From Serilophus lunatus (Eukaryota; Chordata; Aves; Passeriformes; Eurylaimidae), in the NCBI GenBank assembly GCA_013399895.1, contig VXBA01005457.1, positions 62,001 to 126,000 of the forward strand: a stretch of DNA of 64,000 nt, in the 5' to 3' direction. Below the pieces are notes generated by a model. It had not been told where the DNA came from. It saw nothing but the letters and a program-made list of their open reading frames with translations, and did not search any database. Position numbers and translations under genes: made by a program. Shown in pieces: positions 13,441 to 28,225 of this stretch (positions are counted from its first letter, which is position 1; every line of letters starts with the position of its first letter).

Positions 13441-15447
13441 CAGAGAAGTTTGAAAATCAATTAAATTGATAGTATTTGATTTCTCAGGGTAACTATGATT
13501 CTGCACTGAGTCTTCTCCACAATTAACCACTTTAGGGTCAGGAGTGGAGGCATTTAATGTGCCACATGACAAATTCAGGAGCTGCAGCTGAAGCAGCAGA
13601 TAAAAATTACCCACTCAGCAGAAAGCAAGGCTTACATGAAATTATCCAAGAGCCCCTGCTGGGATGAGGCTGGGAAGGTGTGCATGGCTGGGAAGAGGGT
13701 AACAGTCTTCTGATGTTCTATGACGAGATTATCTTGTATAAACCAACACTTGAGACTCATCCCTCTGTGTTATCACGGTTAGTCTTGTCAGAAGCTGTGT
13801 CTGAACCACTGCAGTGATGTTATACAGAACTTGCACATTTTCACAGTTCTAAAAATACCCCTCTCCTACAGGGACAACTCCCAAAGGCACTAAAATTGTT
13901 GTCACAGTAAGCAAATAAAAAACCTAAACAAAACTCCCCAAATTGCTGTAACCTGAACTTCACAGAGTTACCTATCAAAATAAGAGATGAAAAAACATGA
14001 AAGTTTTTTCTTTTTCTTCTCCATATGGTGCTAAATAGAAAGAAAGTCAGGAATGGCTTGACCTCATCTGTTTTGGTGGAAAACCATCCCTACTTCCATT
14101 CTCATCAGCCTGACAGACATGTTTATCCTTCTTGAAATGAGGTTCTCTTTCAGTTTCTGTAAATTATTTTTATGAATTCAGAATAACCAAATGAACAGGT
14201 GAAATGTCTCAGGAAAGACAATGCAGTCTCTCCAAAAACACGTGTTCCTACTTAAATTATTTAGAGAGTAGGAGCACATTAGTAACAGCAGGACCATAGG
14301 AAAATGGTTTTCCACTCAGGAAAATAAGAATGCAACTTTCGTTCAAATATCGTACGGACACACTGCAACCAAAAGTGAATGCTTTGCAAATTGTTGTCTA
14401 TAATTTTTCAAAAGTTTGATTAAGCTTTTCCCTGAGAGCATTATCCATTGAATCCTAAGCTTGTATAGGACATCTAAGAGGGGGTTTATATACTCACTTG
14501 CAGCAAAACAAAAACAAGTGGAAATCTCATGGCAGATGAACTGCCTGACTAACAAGGCTGTACAAATTATTTTTTTCAATGTATATCTGTAACATTTAAA
14601 TGCACTTAAAGGAGATCCTATTTAAGGAGTGAGCGTCATCTAGAGCTTATAGAGTTTGCTGATGAAAATTTGCACAAATGCTCTACCTGAAAAACAGACT
14701 AATTTGGAGAAAGATTAAGGGAATCTCTAAATAATGTGTTGCTTAGAAAATCTGGTTGCATCACTTTGTTCATTAACGTCACAAATACCTTTGGCAGCAG
14801 AGCTACTCTCCTACTTACACTGACGTCCCTCTGCTTTAGCAACACAACGTTCCTAAACTTGGAAAAGAAACTCCAATTCTAAAATTTCCCTCCAATAAAT
14901 CAAAAACCATATGTGTCTTAATCATCTTTTCCAGGACCAGCTCACAGCCATCTGAGTCCACTGTAACCAACTCCATCCATTAATACCAATGGCCCTGGTT
15001 TGAATGTTGTCATTAGGAAAACTTTCACTTTTATCCTTAAATATAATGCAAATTGTAGAAACAAATACAGTAGTTACAAGAAGTATATTTTTAAAGTAAT
15101 ATATCACACGTTGCTATCCCTTAATAGTGGCAAATTATAGCTTCTAAAACTGTACACAGGTAACTCCTGATAAATTGTTAGAGGTCGTAAACACAACTGA
15201 GTCCCCAATTGTATACAATTACACAAATCAAACAATCTTTTCCTTCACTTTCCAAGTTCAAAAGTTCAAAAGTTTTACAGCCTTCATGCCTTTTCAATAC
15301 CTTTTCTGCAAAAGAAAGCTCCTATACACATTACCTTTATATTGCTATATAACCAATAGACCCTTTTTGCCACATATATAAATTATATTTAAACTTGATT
15401 TTGCACAAGTCTCTCTTTTAAATGAAAACTGAAAATGATTCTTCTCC

Positions 15448-15449
<2 letters not shown>
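13441..15449. other. Intergenic sequence, nothing recognised
   Basis: No gene or repeat family identified between the CR1 copy and the T tract. Confidence 0.65.

Positions 15450-15519
<70 letters not shown>
15450..15519. repeat. 70-base T tract interrupted once by AA
   Basis: T at 15450-15487, AA at 15488-15489, T at 15490-15519. It could be a slippage-prone homopolymer, or the poly(A) tail of a minus-strand insertion whose body would lie at 15520 onward. That flank is not recognised. Confidence 0.95.
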
Positions 15520-15520
<1 letters not shown>

Positions 15521-16782
15521 TCTAGAAACAATTCTGCTTGAAACATTCAAAGGACAAGGCTGTTTTCAATGTGGACAGAAGCTTTGGGGGAAATTCTCTG
15601 CATTTTCTGAAGCCTGGTAGGGCTGGCAAAAGAAATTAGGAGCAGCTGTAAAAATTACTAATGCAAAAGGAGACAATGCATCATAAAATGTGAAGTGAAA
15701 CACCTCCTCAAGTTGTAGAAGTTGAGAAGAGGCAGTGATTTACCTGCACCTCCTCCAAACCAGCTCTGAGGTCATCATAGTCACACTGACCTGAGCTGGT
15801 CAGAAACCAGAGGGAGATGGGAGACAGAAGGCTATGAAAGGGAAGCACTATCACTTTTCTCTCTAGTCTGAGTAGTCTCAAGGTGTTTGGTTACAGAAAA
15901 AAAAATGTGCCAAATAATCAGACAGAACAGACTATGATGAGAGCCATAAATTTATTTAGATTAACTGAAATTTTCACTATTTGGCTTCAAGCAGAAGAAC
16001 TAAATATTTTTTCTTGCAACTAATCTGTTTTGACTCTATGAAAAAACATTTTCTTTGCAATGAAGTTATTAAAGCCTTAGCACTTACTGTTTTGTAGTTA
16101 ATATAGGAACTTTTTTTCTCCCTGCCTGCTAGTTTCTCTGTAATAAATTTCTTTGCACAGGTCGGCTCTTCACTCTACTTCTCTTATTACTTCATTTAAG
16201 AGAATGATTTATTTTTAACCCCAAACCAAACATAGGATTGAAGAGTAAAGGTTAAGAAATGAAATAAAAAGAAAACAGTCCTTCACCTTTCATTATGCTT
16301 GTCTTAAGTATCCGCTTTATTAAACTTACTCAGTGTTTAAGCGGGGTTTATTGAAAACCAGTAATGTTTAACTTATACTCTTTTTAAAGCTGTCTGCACT
16401 GTGTAGTATTTAATAGGCTGTCCAAAAGCAGGCTTTTTTGTTGTTGTTGTTTGAAAAGCAAACAAGTTTAGAATGCTCCAAGATATCCATTTGTATAAAT
16501 TAGTTAACATTTACATAAGCTTGGCCAATATAATATCAAGTTAATTTTATAAATCAAAATCTGAAGTGTGTCTATTGCACAGTATGGCTACTCATTAAAG
16601 ATGTAATCTGGTTCCCTGTTGGAAATCTCAGCATAGATTGACACATCAGTATTTAATCACACTTTATCCGTAGGAAAATCTCCTTATACTGCCAAGACCA
16701 CTTGTCAGTAGTAACCTAATTTTCTGATCTATCCCTAAAATCTCAGCTGATATATCAAGAATCACTTTTAATCAGCACAATT

Positions 16783-16924
16783 TTAATATTTATTATATAT
16801 ATACTAACATTATATATATATAATATTGTATATATACTATCATTATATATATATACTATCATTATATATATAAACATTATATATATTATCATTAATATAT
16901 ATTTTATTATTATTATTATATAAC
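16783..16924. repeat. AT-rich microsatellite/minisatellite
   Basis: Repeated 'actatcattatatatata'-like units with a period near 18-20 bases, ending in a (TTA)n run. Confidence 0.9.
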
Positions 16925-19900
16925 ACTGTTAATGATTTAGATGAGGAGGGTTGACTTATACTGAATTTAGAATCAAGCAGCAGACACTACGTTTAGAATA
17001 TTACCTCGGAGCCATTGTTCTCATGATGTCCACAGGGAATGATGTCAATATAAGGAACATGACTTTGGTTATCAAGTGTTATTAGTTCTGAAGCAGTGTA
17101 ATTGTATCATCTCCTCTGCATCATCATTTTTGGAAATAAGGAATTTGGTATGAATCATATGCATCTCCTATTTGGTATTGTTTTTCCCTATTTCTTTGTA
17201 TGACACAATTTGGAAAGCTACAGCAAGAAACATGCCTCAGTCCAGCCAGGAAAGACCTGCTTTCTCTGGTCCTTATAAAAGAAGGCTGCTTAACACGTGA
17301 TAAAAGCAGCTATACATGTTACAAGCAGATCTTTCTTAGCTCTGAATAGCCAGCAACTATAATTGTAAACACAATGGATAGCACAGGAGAAATTTATTTG
17401 TCTAAACACAGGTACCTGGTGGTCTTTTAGATGCTGTAAGACATGACTTTCCTGCAATATGGCCAAAAATACAGAGCAACTTTTTAAACCACTGCCTCTG
17501 CTAAGGAGATGCCTCATACAGTTTCATACAGTCTCAGCTGAAACTTGTACCCATGGAAGCCAGGCAGCTCCTCCTGCCCTGGACACAAGTCCGTTTAACC
17601 CCAACCCCATTGTGTTTCCAACATTACTGTTCTCAGCCTTTCTGGAACAGGAACCAGTCCTTCCAGTATCTGCCAGGACCATGTGGCAGTTCACCAGAGT
17701 GACCACCATGTCATCACTAGGTTCCCTGCAGCTATTTTCACCCACAGCCATGTCCAGTTCATTGTCAGCTGGTTTCCCAGCTCCGAAGGGTGACCAGCAG
17801 ACCACGTCCTTAAAGTGTGCACAGCTTGCAACCCATGCACCTTCTCCTTCTTCAACCTGATTTATGCTTGGCTGTGTTCAGCATCTCATTTTGGCAGGAC
17901 AACTCAGTCATGCTGTAAAGCTTCACCAAGGGCAGTGCAGTTGGTGGGACCCATCTGAGGAACCCTCTGCAGCCACCATCAAGGGACAGCCTGGGACACC
18001 ACGTATCTACAGATAAGTCCATGCACTGTCCTTTCCTGATGAACTAAGCCTGATGAAGCACACAGCTTGCTGAAAGTCCATTTCCCTTCCCTGTAAAAAT
18101 ATATCGGTATTTTGCAAAAGCAAACAAAAAGCCCCAAACTTTGTTCTGTGTCAGAATGAAAAGTGGACATTTTTAAATTCCCAGTAGATAAAGCCATGTT
18201 TGAGTAAAAACAAATTTCTGGACCTCACAAGTTGCCACACAGCAGAGTTGTTGTTGCCCTTCAGTCAGCTCCAATTATGAACTAATTGAATGTGTTTTTG
18301 CCTCAAACATTTCTGTGAATAGCCTTGAACTATGGAGTCATAGCCAAACTTCTTCATTTAAAAAGCTGCTCCTGCCTCTATACTCAAACATTGCACACTC
18401 CTTTGGAATGGCCTGGGAAGCAGGTAAATAATTAAAAATTTGTAGCTCTCCAGCTTATACCGAATCTAACGTTCAGCACTTTCTACAAATAACAGAGAAA
18501 GGAAATAAATGCAAGAGGGAGAAGTCATAAAAACAAAGCTCTAGGAGGTTCCCATGTAAGATCACCAGAAGAGTTAAGAGGGTTGGTTTTTTTTCTTCCT
18601 AATAGAGGAGCCTAAATTTAATACCTCTTTTCATTTCCTACTTTGCTGTTTTCCTCTCAATCTTGGTCCTCCTTCTCCTCCTTTCTTCTACTCCAGTCTG
18701 AAATTCCATTCCCAGCCATATGTTTCTCATTGTGATCCACCTTCCATTTTTGGTCATACAGCAAAATGCGGTTTGAAGATCCGAGAAAGTCAGAGCATGT
18801 TGACACAAGGACGTTGGATTCTAGGTTTTGTCAACACTGAGCTGAAGAGCTTTGGGCCTTGAATCAATTTTAGCCTCCTTGACCAAGGAAACCCTGCAGA
18901 GAGTCAGACTAAGCTCAATGAGAACAGATTTCCAAGCGAAGAGAGCCATATAAGTATATCTTGCATAATAGGGGACTGTTTTTTATTTTCTATATGATCT
19001 GCCCTTGCCTCCAGTGTTAGATTCAAGCACTACTCCATTTTGCTTGGCATGCAGCTCTTTGCAACGTGACCCAAAAGTTTTCTTGTAGATGATAGATGGT
19101 AATTGGAGTCTTAAGACAAACTTGACTTTCAAAAATCAGATGGCTTTTTTTTCTAGAAATTGAGATAAATAATAAACCCAAAACAACTCCAACATCCCAC
19201 AATGATCTATTCTGAAAGCAATGTGGCTGGCAAATGGTGGAGAGTCCCACTCTTTTCCCAGATGACCTGGGAAATTTCCTGTTAAATTGCCGTGCTCCCA
19301 GAATGTCTGGGCATGTGAAGTGGGTCCACCAGCTAAAAGTCCACCCCCAACCTTGGATTTCAACTAAAAAACATGTGTATAAGGCTGGGCAATAGAAGAG
19401 AGTGTAAGGGAGGAAGAATTAAACCGATGTTGACGTTATTTGAAATGTCCTTTAATTCATGCTCTGCCAGATAGCTGAAAATCAATCTCAAATTGTTTAT
19501 TTTAATGTATCATATTTCTGACTTCCAGCTAGCTATCAGCTGGTGTAGTATAAGCTTTAATTTTGGCACCACTGAGTCTTCGCTGTGTTTACATTTTCAC
19601 TCACACTTTCTTTGGTTTTATCATAAGCAATTTCATGATTTAATGGCACTTACTTTCCTGAATAAGAACCAGTGCAGTTAATTTTTGGAGATGAGAGAGA
19701 GAATTTTTATAAACTACCTATTTTCCTTGTGTAGTTGCTTGTAACATCGAGGGCTTGGAAGATCCCTTAGTTACATGACCATCTCTGAGGGAAAGTGAAA
19801 ATGAAACAGAGGATTATCTGTTTTAAAATTCTGGATTAAGGATTGCACTGATTTGAATAAATCTGAGAAGTTCTAATCATTTTTCTAACTAACACTCAAA

Positions 19901-22728
19901 AGTCCACATTGAAAATTACACTTTCATTTAGCTAAAACAGAGCTAAATTATGATCCAGAAATAACAAAGAAAATATTGTCAATACGTAATCATAGCAACT
20001 AAAAAAAAAATAGATGTTTTGCTGAACAGAGCTATTCTAACAGAATCCAGTCTGGGGAAGAACTTGGACTAACTTACTTGATCCAAATATTTTTAACCCC
20101 TTAAAAATATTGGTTCTTTAAATTAGTGTACACTTAGATAGACAGACACTTGCAGAGCCTGATGGCCATGGATAGGAAGTGTTGTCGCCTCGCCGGCCGC
20201 ATAGTCAAGAGCTGCATTCCCATCTTCCCTAAGATAGGACTGGCTTCTTGCTCCCTTCATCCTGCCAAAGGATGAGCCCAGCTCTATATTATTTACAACT
20301 GATAGTCTGGTTTTAGGATCTGTGGCAGGCTTCCAAGATGACGTACTGGTGTATTCAGATGCCTCCAGTGAACGGCAGTGACACGTCTAAGAGGAATTTT
20401 TATAAAACACATGCATATAAAGCTCAAGGATTCATGTTTTACACGAGGCAGTCTGAAGATTCAGCCTTTATAGGCAAGGCAATAATGCCGAGTAGTCCTG
20501 AACTATGCTCCAAGCATTACAACTTGCAAAACACTGCAAGACCTCACAAGTGTGGAGACACAAAAGCAGGAGGAAAAACGCATCATGAATTCTAGCCAGA
20601 TTTCTTGGCTTGAGAAAATTTCTCAGCTAGGAAAAGTTAATCTGATTCTGGAGCACACTAGAGAAATTCTAACAGGAACTGTGTATCTTGAAGATGCATA
20701 AACCCGCGAAAATACAGACAAATTTTTCTGTATCTCTATCTACAGACTTTATCCTCTTGGGCCAGAATTCTCAGATAGCATCTACGGGATAAAATGAACT
20801 GTGTAGGGGCAGCAAAAACAGAGAATGAGAAATTATAAAGAAAGCAATTAAAAAACAAGAATAGGAGACGACTCAGACCTCACACAGCCTCTCTTAAACA
20901 ATGGGGAGAAAATCTTCCAGGAATTCCCTAAGACCTGAGAAGAAATAGAGGGACTGCTGGAACAAATGGCTGCTGGCTTCAGCTCCTCTGAATGACCTTG
21001 ACTGTACACATTAGAGCTAGCTGTTACATCAGGCACTGAAATAGAGAACACACCATAAAAAACCCTGAACATTTCCTCCCATAAGATTCCTTTGTTATAG
21101 GACTCTTTTGTAACATTTAGTAATAATTTCCTCTCTGACAAATGTTCTTGTGCAAATTATAATGCCATTATGTTCTGATGTGAGCTTTTCCCTAGTTTCT
21201 TAGTTAATTCATCTTTATGGAAGCTCTTCAGCTGCCAGCCAGTACTGGAAATTTATTAATTCCAAGTGATTTTAATAACGCATGAGAGCTGAGGAGAAGT
21301 TTAGCAAACTCTCAAAATATTTCTTTACTAACATTTGACTGAGTATTATATTTGTCCTCTAATTTCCTTTTCTTTGCTGGAAAACCTTCACATGGATCTC
21401 TGCCACGGTCCATGGATTTTTCAGCTCTGACAAGGTAGGTTGTCATTAGGAAGCATAGGAAAGACTGGGAGTGAATCATCTCTTTATTCCCCTTTTGCAT
21501 GGTAGGTTGATCATAGAGTTTCTGTAAAACCTCTCCTCTATTCCTTTCTGCACAAAATGTGAATTTTGTTACACGTGTAGCAGAGCCAAGGAAGTTAAGA
21601 CAAAGCAAGTGAGAAACAGAGCTGCTCATACTTTTCCTTCCTGTGTGGTTGGCCACAGCCAGCTATTGAAGTAAAGGTGTTTCAAGACAGCACAAACTTG
21701 TTCCTCAACTATTAATCCTCTTCTGATTGTCTAGATTACTGCTTTCACATTTTCTTCCTCTATACTCTGGTATGTCCATAAGCCCTAACTCACCCTCTAA
21801 GCTGCAATTTACTGGTGCCAAAACCTTCACAAATTATTCACTCTGCTTCACTAGCAGATAACTTGTGCTTAGTCTGATTAAAAACTTGGCGAGAGATGTA
21901 AAATGACTGATGCACCAGGAAGACTGACCTTGTGAATTCATTTAATACTCACATAAAATGTGGTAGAAAGATGTTTATAAAGTAATTTGTAGGAAAATCA
22001 GATTGCAGGAGGTACCAGATTCTTGCACAAATGGGAACTTATTCATCCTAAAGAAAGTTTTCTGGGGAAGGGAATATTTTACCCTTTTGTAAGTCTCCAA
22101 AAAGATTCTTCTGACTGGCTGTGAAAATCAGCATGATCTCTCTTTTCTTCTGTTTAGCTTTGTTCAAGTTTAACACAAACAGCTTAAATTCTGTGTGGTT
22201 ACTGGAACAAAATATACTGCCAAGGACTGAAACTATTAAATCTTTTATCTGTTCCTCATGGATATCACATGCCCAGACAAATTAAGTTGTTCATAACATT
22301 CTTAGCTTAATAATATTTTCCTCGTTAGAAGGAAAATAGTTGTGATAACATATGTAGAGATGAACCTCTCCCCAGTGATTTTATAGCATTTTTTTCCAAT
22401 GAGGCTAATGAAACAGATTCATAAAGCTGAACACTTTTAGTCTTGCAAGACATATGCATTTGCAGTGACCCTATGTTTAGAAGCTTGCTTAGGAACTTAA
22501 AATCATAAAATGATGTATCTTCTTTTTGAAAATTGATTACACCAGAAGTTTAGGATGGTTGGGAACCTGTTCAATAACACGATATAGACAGGTTTTGCTC
22601 ACTTAGTCATCCCAGGATGAATAATCTAAATGATTAGGGGTACTAGTTCTTCACTAATAAGGGCCATTACATTCAGCATCCACAAGGAATGAATAAATCA
22701 TCCTACAGGTCAAAGAGTGGTAGAGGCA
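16925..22728. other. Intergenic sequence, no gene seen
   Basis: A GC-richer block at about 17520-17860 has overlapping open frames on both strands (133 and 93 codons) that I cannot match to any protein. It may be an unrecognised old repeat. A small CpG cluster lies near 20186-20200. Otherwise AT-rich. Confidence 0.6.
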
Positions 22729-22826
22729 AAAACAACCTGGTCTGGTGCAATGTATCCCTGACCATGGAAGGGGCTTGGAACTAGGCAATTTTTAAGACCC
22801 CTTCCAACTCAAACTATTCTATGTTG
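22729..22826 (+). mobile_element. CR1 LINE 3' fragment (short)
   Basis: Sense CR1 end: 'aacctggtctggtgcaatgt', 'ccctgaccatggaaggggct', 'aagaccccttccaactcaaa', ending 'attctatgttgcat'. Confidence 0.85.
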
Positions 22827-25800
22827 CATGGGCAACATGGGAATCCAATCCAGCATTTCCTCCCTACTGCAGGTCAAGGGGGAAACCCTGGGCATCTCAG
22901 GATCTGCTGGAATGAACCTGTCTCCCTGTCAGGAAACACAGGACTATGTTCAAATGGATCTGGTGCAGCCCCTTGCAGTGAATCAACCCCACACTAAAAG
23001 TGAGTTGGACCATATATATTCTCTGCTGGAATGTCTGCAGAAAAAGGCACAATCTTATCGGTTAGCCTTAATTCCACAAAAAAGCAGAACCCTCACAAGA
23101 GGTACTGTTGAAGTCTAGCTAGGGACCAGCAAGTAAGAGTGGAAACATCTGATTCTTGTACAAGACTTTCCTCTGCTTGTCTCCACGGGCATTCTTCAAT
23201 GCTGCTTCTCTGACTGCTCTTCCCTTTGAGCTGGCAGGCGCATTAGGGAGGAAACCAATGCTTTGTGTAACAAGCAAAGACAATCCTGCTTATTTGCACA
23301 GAGAGTTACAGCAAGCATCTGTAACTAGAAACAACGAACTGAACCAGAAATGAGGCGTCCAGGTTCCTGTGATGTGCTTAAAGCACTATTCGTCTGACTG
23401 CTGCCATTGGTCCTGCTGGTTGGGTAAGAAGGCACGGCCTCCTCTCCAGCAGACAAGGAATATGTTGGAGAGGATCACAAACAGTGGCTGGATTGATCAG
23501 CAGACAAAATTGCAGTGCATCATTGTGTTTCTCACCAAAATGGAGTTACATCATTAAGGTATAAACCAATTAGGTTTCTAAAGTATAGCTAAAATCTGAT
23601 CAAGTATGAAGAGGAAATAAAATATTATGTTGAGCTCATAGGGTATTTTTATGGATGACGCCTAAGCTGCATTTAGTCATATTTTTGTTACAGGTCCCAA
23701 TAATTCAGGTAAAAATACAGTATCTAAACCTCTAGTTTTGGTGAGGAGACCAGGAAGGGAGAAGGAAAAATATTAAATGAGAAAGTTTGAAATAAAATAG
23801 TTATAAGCCACTATAAACCATGTATTATGAAAGGTTCATGTGGAACACCAAAAGCTCAAATCTAGCTTCTCATTTGAATTATGGTTCAGCCTGCTTGACT
23901 AAAGGTCACTTCTGTGTACAACTACCCCATGACTACTGTTTGTAAGACATCAGTGGCTGATAGACTCCACTAGCACAGACTTGAAAACCTGAAGGAAAAA
24001 TAATAATTGTCCTTAACAATTTTTTTCTGTTAAACAAGCTAATCATTCAGATTCTTTTTAGTACCCATCTCTCCAGCCAACTGACTTGGCTTTTTGGTGT
24101 TATTTGTGCAGACATGAATGTCTTCTACAGCCCCCAATCATCAGTCACACCACAGCTGAGTAATAGCCTGACACATTGATCTATTCTTTCCTCACTGCAA
24201 ACTGTGATAAGAAAGGGCCATCTTGCAGCTTCTTGCTGTTTCTCTTTTTTTGTGGAAGATAAAAGCCTGCCATCTAACCTGCTCTCTGCTGGTAATCCAA
24301 GAGTGTAACAGATATCTTCCTAGCAGGAGAGTTATAGTTTTCAACAATGAATACATCAAAATATAAATCTGACTACAGTCTACCACAGCGAAATAAGAAG
24401 TCTGTTTATGGTATTCTCCATGCTACACAAAAGAATTCAGGCAAAACTCGGATGTATTTGCAAGTACTTCCAAACTTTGTGTTACCCAAGGTGTGGTATC
24501 GGCTCTCATGCTTGGATTACTCCAACATTTTAATGTCATTGTAGTTTTAGAAAATCATTCCAGCATGCTGAACCATCCCTCCATGAGTTCAAGACAAACA
24601 AAACAGAGTTTAGCCACCCAAAGGAAGGAGGGAGGGAACAGATCTGCCGATGAATAAAAGACTAAACTGCCCCTCTTACCTCAAATCACCCCAACATCTG
24701 GAGCTCTGTTAGTGATCCTGTGCCCAAAAAGACATATTTTGAAAACCCAAGCTCTGCCTTTCAATGGCAAAGTTGTTGATCAGTGTTATATTAGGATGAA
24801 CTTTTAGGATATCTGGAGCACAGAGAATATCTGTTGCCCCTATTTAAGTGTGTAGGTTTGTCATGTTTTATTAAAGATTTAACTTTATAGAGTTTAACAT
24901 TTATAAAGGGTTTCATTAACATTTCTAAAAGACCACCTGCTCTTGCTTGCACAAATTTGTGTGAAGTTCATTAGCTCTTCCTGAAACAAAATTGAAAAAA
25001 AGTTTGAAACTGACAAAATTGAAGTGATAAATTGTACAAAATTACAATTAAATTACTAAGTATCCACAGAATTACACTTTCCTAAAGAGAAAGGTATTTA
25101 CCTGAGTAAACTCTAATTCCTTTCAAGAAAAACTGGTAACAACAACAAAAGAGATGCAAATATTGTAGTAGCAGTATTGTTGCAGCTGAAACGGTCCAAG
25201 GGCATAGAAGAGGAATCATTAGTAAGAAGATACAATATCTTTTTATTTGACTGACTGACACAGCTGTAAACCACTAAAATGTCTTGGACAAAGCTCAGAA
25301 GAAAAAGAAAATCCAGAATTATAGTAAATCAAACATAGATACCTCATAGAGGACCTCATCAGACAGAGCTGCACTGAGGCTTCCAATACCTTAAGGTTTC
25401 ACCCCTGCTGGGGTTCAGGCATTGCACAGAGTGGTGTGACAGCAGGGATCTAACTAAATACAGCTGTACCTGGGCATGCTTATCATTTTAAAAGAAACAT
25501 ATTGATATGTCTCTTACAAGAGGTTATACATCATCGGAGCCAGGATAACGAGCTCCAGGGAACAAGCTAAGAGATGTCACTCAATGTGATTTGTTCTCCT
25601 AGAATTTTATTTATGACTGCTGTATTTAAAAGCCTACTGAAGTTCTGGCCAAAGCGAGATTTAAATTTAAATTTGGATTAACCCTGACTAAAGTTTATCC
25701 TGAAGAGGATGACTTTGTATTTATATCCAAGACTCAAGTAAACTGTTTTCTCTCTCATCCTGTCACTGCACTTGAGTCATGTGGAAGAAACTCATCTACT

Positions 25801-27827
25801 AAGGAAGGAAAAAGAATTACAATGATTTATAATCAGATAGTCCTGTTCACTTGTAATGAAATGTAGGTGCTTATTACTGACATAAAATTTAAAACTCGAA
25901 ACTAACGTAAGAAGCTTGTGGGCATATCCAACATATCCTACAGCTTTGCACATTAAATCAAGGTGGCATGCTATGAAACAGTGGCCAAAACCAGGATTCA
26001 TTTTGGAAGGAAAAGATGATGACGGATCACTAGTCCATCAATTCTGTCAGCATTACAAAAAAATCTGTCTTGGAGTTCAGTTGTCCTTGCCTTTTACACA
26101 ACCTCCAGCAGGCCTTAGCTCCCACCTCTCATGAGTTTTCCAGTCAGCTTGACACACATAAATCTGTAACCATAAAAAATCCAATTTTTAGTCAGTTGCA
26201 TATTCAAAACAATTTTTTTATTTAACTTTTACTACATATGTACATAGACAAAAAAACTCTAGCTTTTTAACAAAATGCTAAATTATACAGCTAAATTATA
26301 CAGCAGATTCACCGATGCTACTATATTTCTGCATTTAATTCAGACAAAGGTGACAGAAGAAACAGAAGAGCCAAAAGAAAGACATGCTTCTGAATACTAG
26401 AATTAATTTAACCCTAATTGTTTAAAATGCTCTCCACAAGCATCAAAATGATATTTCCAAAGAAACAGATGGAATTGGGATGTTGCCCTGAAGCACATTT
26501 CTTTTCAAGTTACAAAACCAGAAATTATTGAATGCAATTGAATGTGTAAGCCAGTCATCATGAAGACAATGGAAAACTAAAATCAGCCTAGAAATAGGGA
26601 ATTCAATTGGGGAATTCAACAACCATCCATTTCCACACAAGAAGGGAGATTCCAGAAAGGGATTTTTTTTAAGAATATTTGCTAGATTTGGCCTCAATGT
26701 AAAGAGTTCTTTTACAAACACATTTCTACATTTCTTGTTGAAGCTGTGAAGACTATGTTGAATAGGAGCAGTGTCCAAGAATATACCACTCCTCTAGGAA
26801 TGCCAGGTGCTGAAGGCAGCTTTTATAGGCCTTGAGATCAGGGAACTTTTCAGAACACTTGACACCATAAGTGCTGAGAAATAGTAGAATATTAAGTCCC
26901 TGAAATTTTCTGTTTGTTTGTTTTGGGGTTTTTCAAGTTAAACAGAGAATAGAAAAAAATCTTTTGTAAGATATGGAAAGAAAATATCTCCCTCTGACTG
27001 AGACTATTCAAGCAGCATTTCTGACTGAAACCTCTAGATTCACATTTTGTTGTGTTGTAGTGGCCACTCAGCTGAAGAAAAGTGAGTTTTGCACTTTTTC
27101 AGATCATCACAAGTTTTGAAGTTTTTATCATAAAGGCATGTATTGCAATAAGAAACTTTATTGTTTTCTCTCCCCTGACACAGCAGGTTTAAGTAGATCA
27201 AAAATCTTGTTTTAGTAAACCTGCTTGCTATGTCAGAAAAGAGAAAACAATAGGGGATAAAAAATAGCATCTCATTTTTGTATACAGAGGTTGTTTCACA
27301 TTTCATCTGAAATATACATTTATATAGTTTCTGAAGAGCAACAACTTAGGCATTAACAGAACTTTTCTAACAGCCTTTTCTGTCAAATAACTACAGCTGT
27401 ACTAACTTTAGGTTTTATTGTTTGTAACTATGCAAAATATGGCTGACCATCTGATAAATCTTCCTTTCTAGACTTCTGAATTGCAAAAGAAATGGTTTAA
27501 CTCTGTTGCCTTCCTCTTTTCTACTGAATATGTTGTAAAATACTTAAAAATGAATTATTGTGTAACTTCTTAAGCTGAAGTTTTTATGTAAATAGTCCAC
27601 ACACAATTTATAGCATTGTTGTTTGTGTAACATTCTAGCTTATTGGCATTTGTCCTATGAATATACTGTTTTGGAAATTATGCACCAGGGTTATAAAACA
27701 TTGTTTTCCCAATACACCATTTTAAGAAAAAAAAAATAGTAAAAATTAGTCTTGAAAGACTTGTCTGTTAAAATATTTTAAATTTAAACATCAGGGTGAA
27801 TGTGTACATTCATGAGGTAAGGAAGCA
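22827..27827. other. Intergenic sequence, no gene seen
   Basis: AT-rich. Includes a tandem 14-base duplication (about 26278-26305, gctaaattataca units). No protein or repeat family recognised. Confidence 0.65.
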
Positions 27828-28225
27828 CTAGCTTATTACTAGAGTAATGACCATTGTAATTTTTGTAGCATCCAGTGAAGGCCACAAGGCTTTGGGACAG
27901 GCGTGGATATTTTTTGTATTCCATAGACCTTGGAGTACAGACCAGTTCACACTGACAGCAAGACTAGCTATGGCCTGAATAAATACAATCCAAGACAGAA
28001 AGAAATAAGCAGGATTGAAGGAGGCTGGACAAAATAGTGGGAATTGTCCACACTTGTCAATGAGAACAGGTAACATCCAAATCCCAGAGCAGGGTACTTG
28101 CCCTGCATCCTGCTGAGCCTTGGATGCATAGGAGGGTTTGATCCAAACAAGCAAAGACATAAAGAGCCAAGACACATGCAGAACAAAAGCTAAAAAATAC
28201 AGAAATCTTGCTTGCATGGTAACCA
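27828..28225 (-). CDS. Speculative last exon: two-helix membrane segment
   Basis: After an acceptor-like 'aacatccttcag' the minus strand is open for 131 residues, to the TAG stop at 27828. It has two strongly hydrophobic stretches: one with FLYFLAFVLHVSWLFMSLLV and one with AYFFLSWIVFIQAIASLAVS. They are about 45 residues apart, and the loop between them has three Cys. This recalls the third helix, second loop and fourth helix of claudin-superfamily tetraspan proteins, but I cannot name a family. An uninterrupted frame of this length in AT-rich DNA is unusual but can arise by chance. Confidence 0.2.

Noticed and set aside
15435..15620. Plus-strand open frame beginning with a long run of Phe
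   Set aside because: It is the translation of the T tract and not a gene.
17459..17860. Overlapping plus (133 codons) and minus (93 codons) open frames
   Set aside because: A GC-richer patch opens both strands. Neither protein has recognisable motifs, so an old repeat is more likely.
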